Shown here: piece after piece, positions 60,430 through 64,000 of the stretch
Layout of the letters: every line of letters starts with the position of its first letter
How positions within the stretch are numbered: position 1 is the first letter of the stretch
Assembly: GCA_021904315.1 (NCBI GenBank)
Contig: CM038908.1
Span: forward strand, 18,124,501 to 18,188,500
Source: Sphagnum magellanicum
Taxonomy: Eukaryota > Streptophyta > Sphagnopsida > Sphagnales > Sphagnaceae
DNA: 64,000 nucleotides
Reading direction: 5' to 3'
Translations under genes and position numbers: made by a program
The notes under the pieces: generated by a model
What the model saw: the letters and a program-made list of their open reading frames with translations, nothing else
Databases searched by the model: none
What the model was told of the DNA's origin: nothing

Positions 60430-61390
60430 CGAAAATGGACATATTACGATAAAACTTATCCAATTTCGGCTGCAAGCTACAAGTGCCACCATGTATCATG
60501 CAATTGAAAGTAGATAGGTTGGGTCCCAAGTTAGAGGCAAGTGACCTGTCTAGCTTGCAACCAAACTTCTCCATATTCTGTCATAGGCTGGACAGGGGGG
60601 TGACCTGTTGAAAATGCAACCAAAGTTTTCAGATTTTGATCGCAACCTAGACAATGGACATGCTGAGCTTGGGACTAAAGTTTTCCATATTCAATTGCAA
60701 GTTGGATAGATGGCTGACATGTCCAACTTGTGACTAAATTTTTCCATTTGTGGTCACAAGCTAGACAAGGAAACATGAAAAATTTGGTTGCAATTTGGAT
60801 AGGGGACATGTCCAACCTATGACTGAACTTTCTAGTTTCGGTTGCTTGTTGGATCAATCCCTTGAAACATTTGCGACCTAACTTTTCTAGTTTTGGTCAA
60901 TTGTTGGACTTCTTTAGTTTTAGTCACTTGCTAGACCAATCCCCTGTCTAGCTTACGACCAAACATTTTCATTTTTTGTTGCAGGTTGGACAATTGACCT
61001 ATCTAGCCTACAATCGAACTTTTCTAGTTTCAGGGCTTGTTAGATTCGTTCCCTATTTAGTTTGTAACTAAATTTCTCTAGTTTCGGTCATAGGCTGAGT
61101 TTCAGTTGCAAGCTAGACAGAGGTGGCTTGTTTAACTTGTGAAAGAAGGTTTCGATTTTCGGTCGTAGGTTGAGTTTCAGTTAAAGGCTGGACAGAGGTG
61201 GCTTGTCTAACTTGCGAAAGAAGGTTTCAATTTTTGATCGTTAGTTGGACAAGGTAGGGATGACCTATGTAGCTTCAATTGAAGTTCTCCATTTTTGGTC
61301 ATTAGTTGGATAGGGGGTGACCTCTCCAAATTGTGACCAAATTTCTCCATTTTTTGTTGCAATTTAGATAGGGGGTGACATGTTGAAAGA
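60430..61390. repeat. degenerate tandem repeat, 55-59 bp unit
   Basis: The unit contains GTGACCTGTCTAGCTTGCAA, CCAAACTTCTCCATT and GGTTGCAAGCTGGACAGG-type blocks, seen at 60541, 60601, about 60656 and about 60714 and onward with growing divergence. Its GACCAAATTT/TTGTCCA wording loosely recalls the 53-bp satellite, but alignment would be needed. Confidence 0.65.
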
Positions 61391-61695
61391 AATATAGTTT
61401 GTTGATATTTTCCATACATGGTAAATGATTTTGATGCATGTCAATTAGGATGTTATTGAATATGTGGTCATTAAATCTAAGTTAACCAATAGCAGTAAAA
61501 ATGGGTGCAAATCTTTTTATTGCGTCAAGATTGACCTTTACGTTGGGATTGACAAAAAAACTAATGTTTTCGAATTGACACCAACGTGACGAGTAATGGA
61601 AAATTGGAACATCACATCAATTTTGACAACCTTGCATCCATAGTTATGACATTCTTGGTGCGGGAATGTTATGGAAGCCCAAAGATCTCCATAAA

Positions 61696-61810
61696 ATTTG
61701 TTAAAATTCGTCAAAATTTGTTAAAATTCGTCAAAATTCGTCAAAATTCGTTAAAATTCGTCAAAATTTGTTAAAATTCGTTAAAATTCGTCAAAATTTG
61801 TTAAAATTCA
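61696..61810. repeat. 10-bp tandem repeat GTCAAAATTC / GTTAAAATTC
   Basis: About eleven near-perfect 10-bp units alternating TCAAAA and TTAAAA. The plus-strand ORF over it (KFVKIRQN repeats) is a by-product. Confidence 0.9.
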
Positions 61811-61984
61811 CACCCGAAGAATGTTATGACAAGGTGCTAAATGAAGAATTTTAAAGAATTTTATTTTGCAAAATGAAGAATGTCATCACTAGGCTTGCAT
61901 CAACTTAGGGTGACTTGGATTTGCCTAGGTTAAAACACTTTATTTTTTATATCTTTGTGATAACCATGTTTACCACAAATTAAA

Positions 61985-62055
61985 TGTGGTAATGCAATGG
62001 TTAAAAAACTTACCCTCAAAATGGAGGAAAAGGGTTTAAATTTTTATTTTCATCC
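61985..62055 (+). other. decayed tRNA-derived module
   Basis: GTGGTAATGCAATGGTTAA with AAGGGTTTAAATTTTTA at tRNA-like spacing resembles the module at 56163-56230. The sequence after it (CTAGGTTAGGTCGCC) also resembles the second CACTA family, so this may be a remnant of that family. Confidence 0.35.
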
Positions 62056-62249
62056 TATATATTAAGTAGTTGAATCCTGGGAGGTGGGTTAGGTTAGCCT
62101 TAGGTCATTTTAAACCTAAGTTAAATCACCTAACATAGGCTTTTTAAGGTTGGGCATGTAGGCTAGGTTAGGTCGCCTAGTTTAAGGTGCATAATTTAGG
62201 CCACCTAGGGTAGGTCCCAAGTTGTTTTATTTGACTGTGAGTTAATTTC

Positions 62250-64000
62250 CACATGACATCATACAATTGGGCCAAAAATAAGTAAATTTACATTGCTAGG
62301 TGTCAATTCATAAATCGTTAACAAAATCTTGAATTCATCCTAGGTTGCCATTTGGCAACAAGACATTAATAAAAAAAATTATAATTATATTTTAACATTA
62401 AATCTTGGCTATTGGAAATGTCTTCCACGATTGTGGTAAATATGAATATAGTCATGAAGGACATAATTGCAAATGGCATTTACAACTATGACATTTTGCG
62501 AGTAATGGTAAATATAATGTGGACATATGGACTAACAATAATGTAATCATGGCCAATCATACATGTGGTGTACGATTATGGTACTAGTCCCTTATGTAGT
62601 CGTATTTACCATGTTTTGGCATAATGCAAGGACTATGTTGAATGCAATGAAATCCCCCACAACTTTGAAAAACATTAATGAGTTCTAAGCATTAAAATTA
62701 CAAAATTTCAATTGTATAATGTTTTTTTACTTGATAATTTGCATTTCAATGATTTTTGTGCAATTCCAAGATGTTTCATTAGTCATTTAATGAATACAAA
62801 ACAATGGATAGTTTAATGTTGATTGGGGGCTAAAACTTTGAATGTCCTTTATCCTATGTAAAACTAAATTGTTAAAATTCTAAATTTCTTAGGGTCATAT
62901 ATTGATGGTTATGAAGGCTTAATATTGAAAATAAATTGAATATATGTTTTAATTTGGTTATCCATAATAATCTATTTTTTCATATTTGAATGTGCTTTTG
63001 ACCATTAATTAACACTATAGAATTTTGAACTTCATCAAAGACAAAATGTTTTTTGTAATGCAAAAGAAAGCAAGGTTGCATTTTCATGAAGATTGGACAT
63101 GTGTTATGTGAGATTACTTGTATATATGGTGAAATTTAATTATTATATCAAATTTTATAATGATGTTGAAGAAAGTTATGTTTGATAACTTAATGTATAA
63201 TGTATCATTGAAGGTTTCAAATATTTAAAAAAGAAACTTGAGATGTATACTTTTGTTGAAATGGACAGTTTTGATTTATTTAAAGAATAATCATTGTATA
63301 AATATGTTTAGTTACATATTTTTGGAAAGTTCATGGAAACACATGTGGATTAGACTTTGAAGTTGGCATGATCATCTTCATATAAGCCCCAACCAAAACA
63401 TGGAAGCCATTTTTCAAACATGGTAAAACCAAGTCCTCTATATATGGGTCTTGTACCGATTAGGTTTTATAGTTGGATTGTACATCCTTTTGGGTGCAAA
63501 TTTTTTAAGGTGTACCAAAATCTTGTCACAATGTCACCCTTTTATGTTTTTTTTTACTTAGTTTTTTTTTACTATGTAAAGACACATTTACAGATGATTA
63601 TGATGGAATTTAGAATTGTGATGGTATAAAATATAGTCCTTTTGAAAATTTTGACAACTTTTGATTCATTATTTTTTATGGTAAAAAAAGGATTGTAGTA
63701 AGGACTAGGCCCTTTTTGTCCTGTGTGGTACACCTTAAAGGATTTTCACTCTTTTTCATTTAAAACATTTTGGGGATTTTCACATTCGTTAATAATTTTA
63801 AGGGCCTTAAAACTTTAAAACAAGTTTAATAAACTTTTTAAAAAAATTTGGGTTTTGAACAAAAAATGAATAAAGATTAAATGCGACATGCATTCAATTT
63901 AATCCATAGTAAACGTTGTTTGGACAACACAACAATTGCCATTTTAGGTCAATGTGTCATGTTCTCGTTAATAAGAAAAGGAACAAACTTAAATTTTAGT
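62250..64000. other. AT-rich intergenic DNA
   Basis: No gene, RNA or structured repeat seen. Confidence 0.5.

Noticed and set aside
61586-61774. ORF with repeated KFVKIRQN
   Set aside because: By-product of the 10-bp tandem repeat.

Overview
The window looks like a piece of a large, repeat-rich, AT-rich land-plant nuclear genome. The evidence is GT-AG introns, a group VIIIb (HECATE/IND-type) bHLH gene, Ty3 chromovirus, Ty1/Copia and CACTA elements, a PPR remnant and a plant-type endonuclease V remnant. The species cannot be named from the sequence. An old Ty3 remnant has an RT of the type I associate with Tcn1-like elements of mosses, lycophytes and ferns, which weakly hints at an early-diverging lineage.

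Layout. 0.4-1.3 kb: broken endonuclease V gene, minus strand. 3.3-4.4 kb: decayed Ty3 pol, minus strand. 5.05-5.89 and 10.7-11.35 kb: long foldback elements. 14.1-20.7 kb: the only convincing host gene locus. It has a bHLH exon, an intron holding a 395-bp inverted repeat, two alternative 3' splice sites, and downstream exons whose phases all match. One acceptor gives a 263-residue bHLH factor. The other gives a predicted 1127-residue protein joining the bHLH to a CAMTA-like ankyrin/IQ-like segment and a large C-terminal region I do not recognise. 23.56-25.76 kb: decayed Copia pol with a nested hairpin MITE. 28.34-30.62 and 46.65-49.29 kb: two copies of one non-autonomous CACTA family in inverted orientation. 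36.28-43.26 kb: a nearly intact, very young Ty3 chromovirus with 831-bp LTRs, inserted into a 53-bp satellite. 49.6-52.3 kb: PPR relic and tandem duplications. 53.3-54.9 kb: decayed CACTA transposase. 55.64-57.65 kb: a second CACTA family. 60.4-61.8 kb: tandem repeats. The remainder is AT-rich intergenic DNA with no gene I can support.

How the parts relate. The host locus may make two products by alternative splicing. The other coding sequences belong to mobile elements at different stages of decay. The chromovirus is structurally complete (LTRs, primer site, polypurine tract, Gag-PR-RT-RH-IN-chromodomain) but carries a DTR instead of DTG protease motif. The CACTA copies carry no transposase and would depend on one supplied elsewhere.
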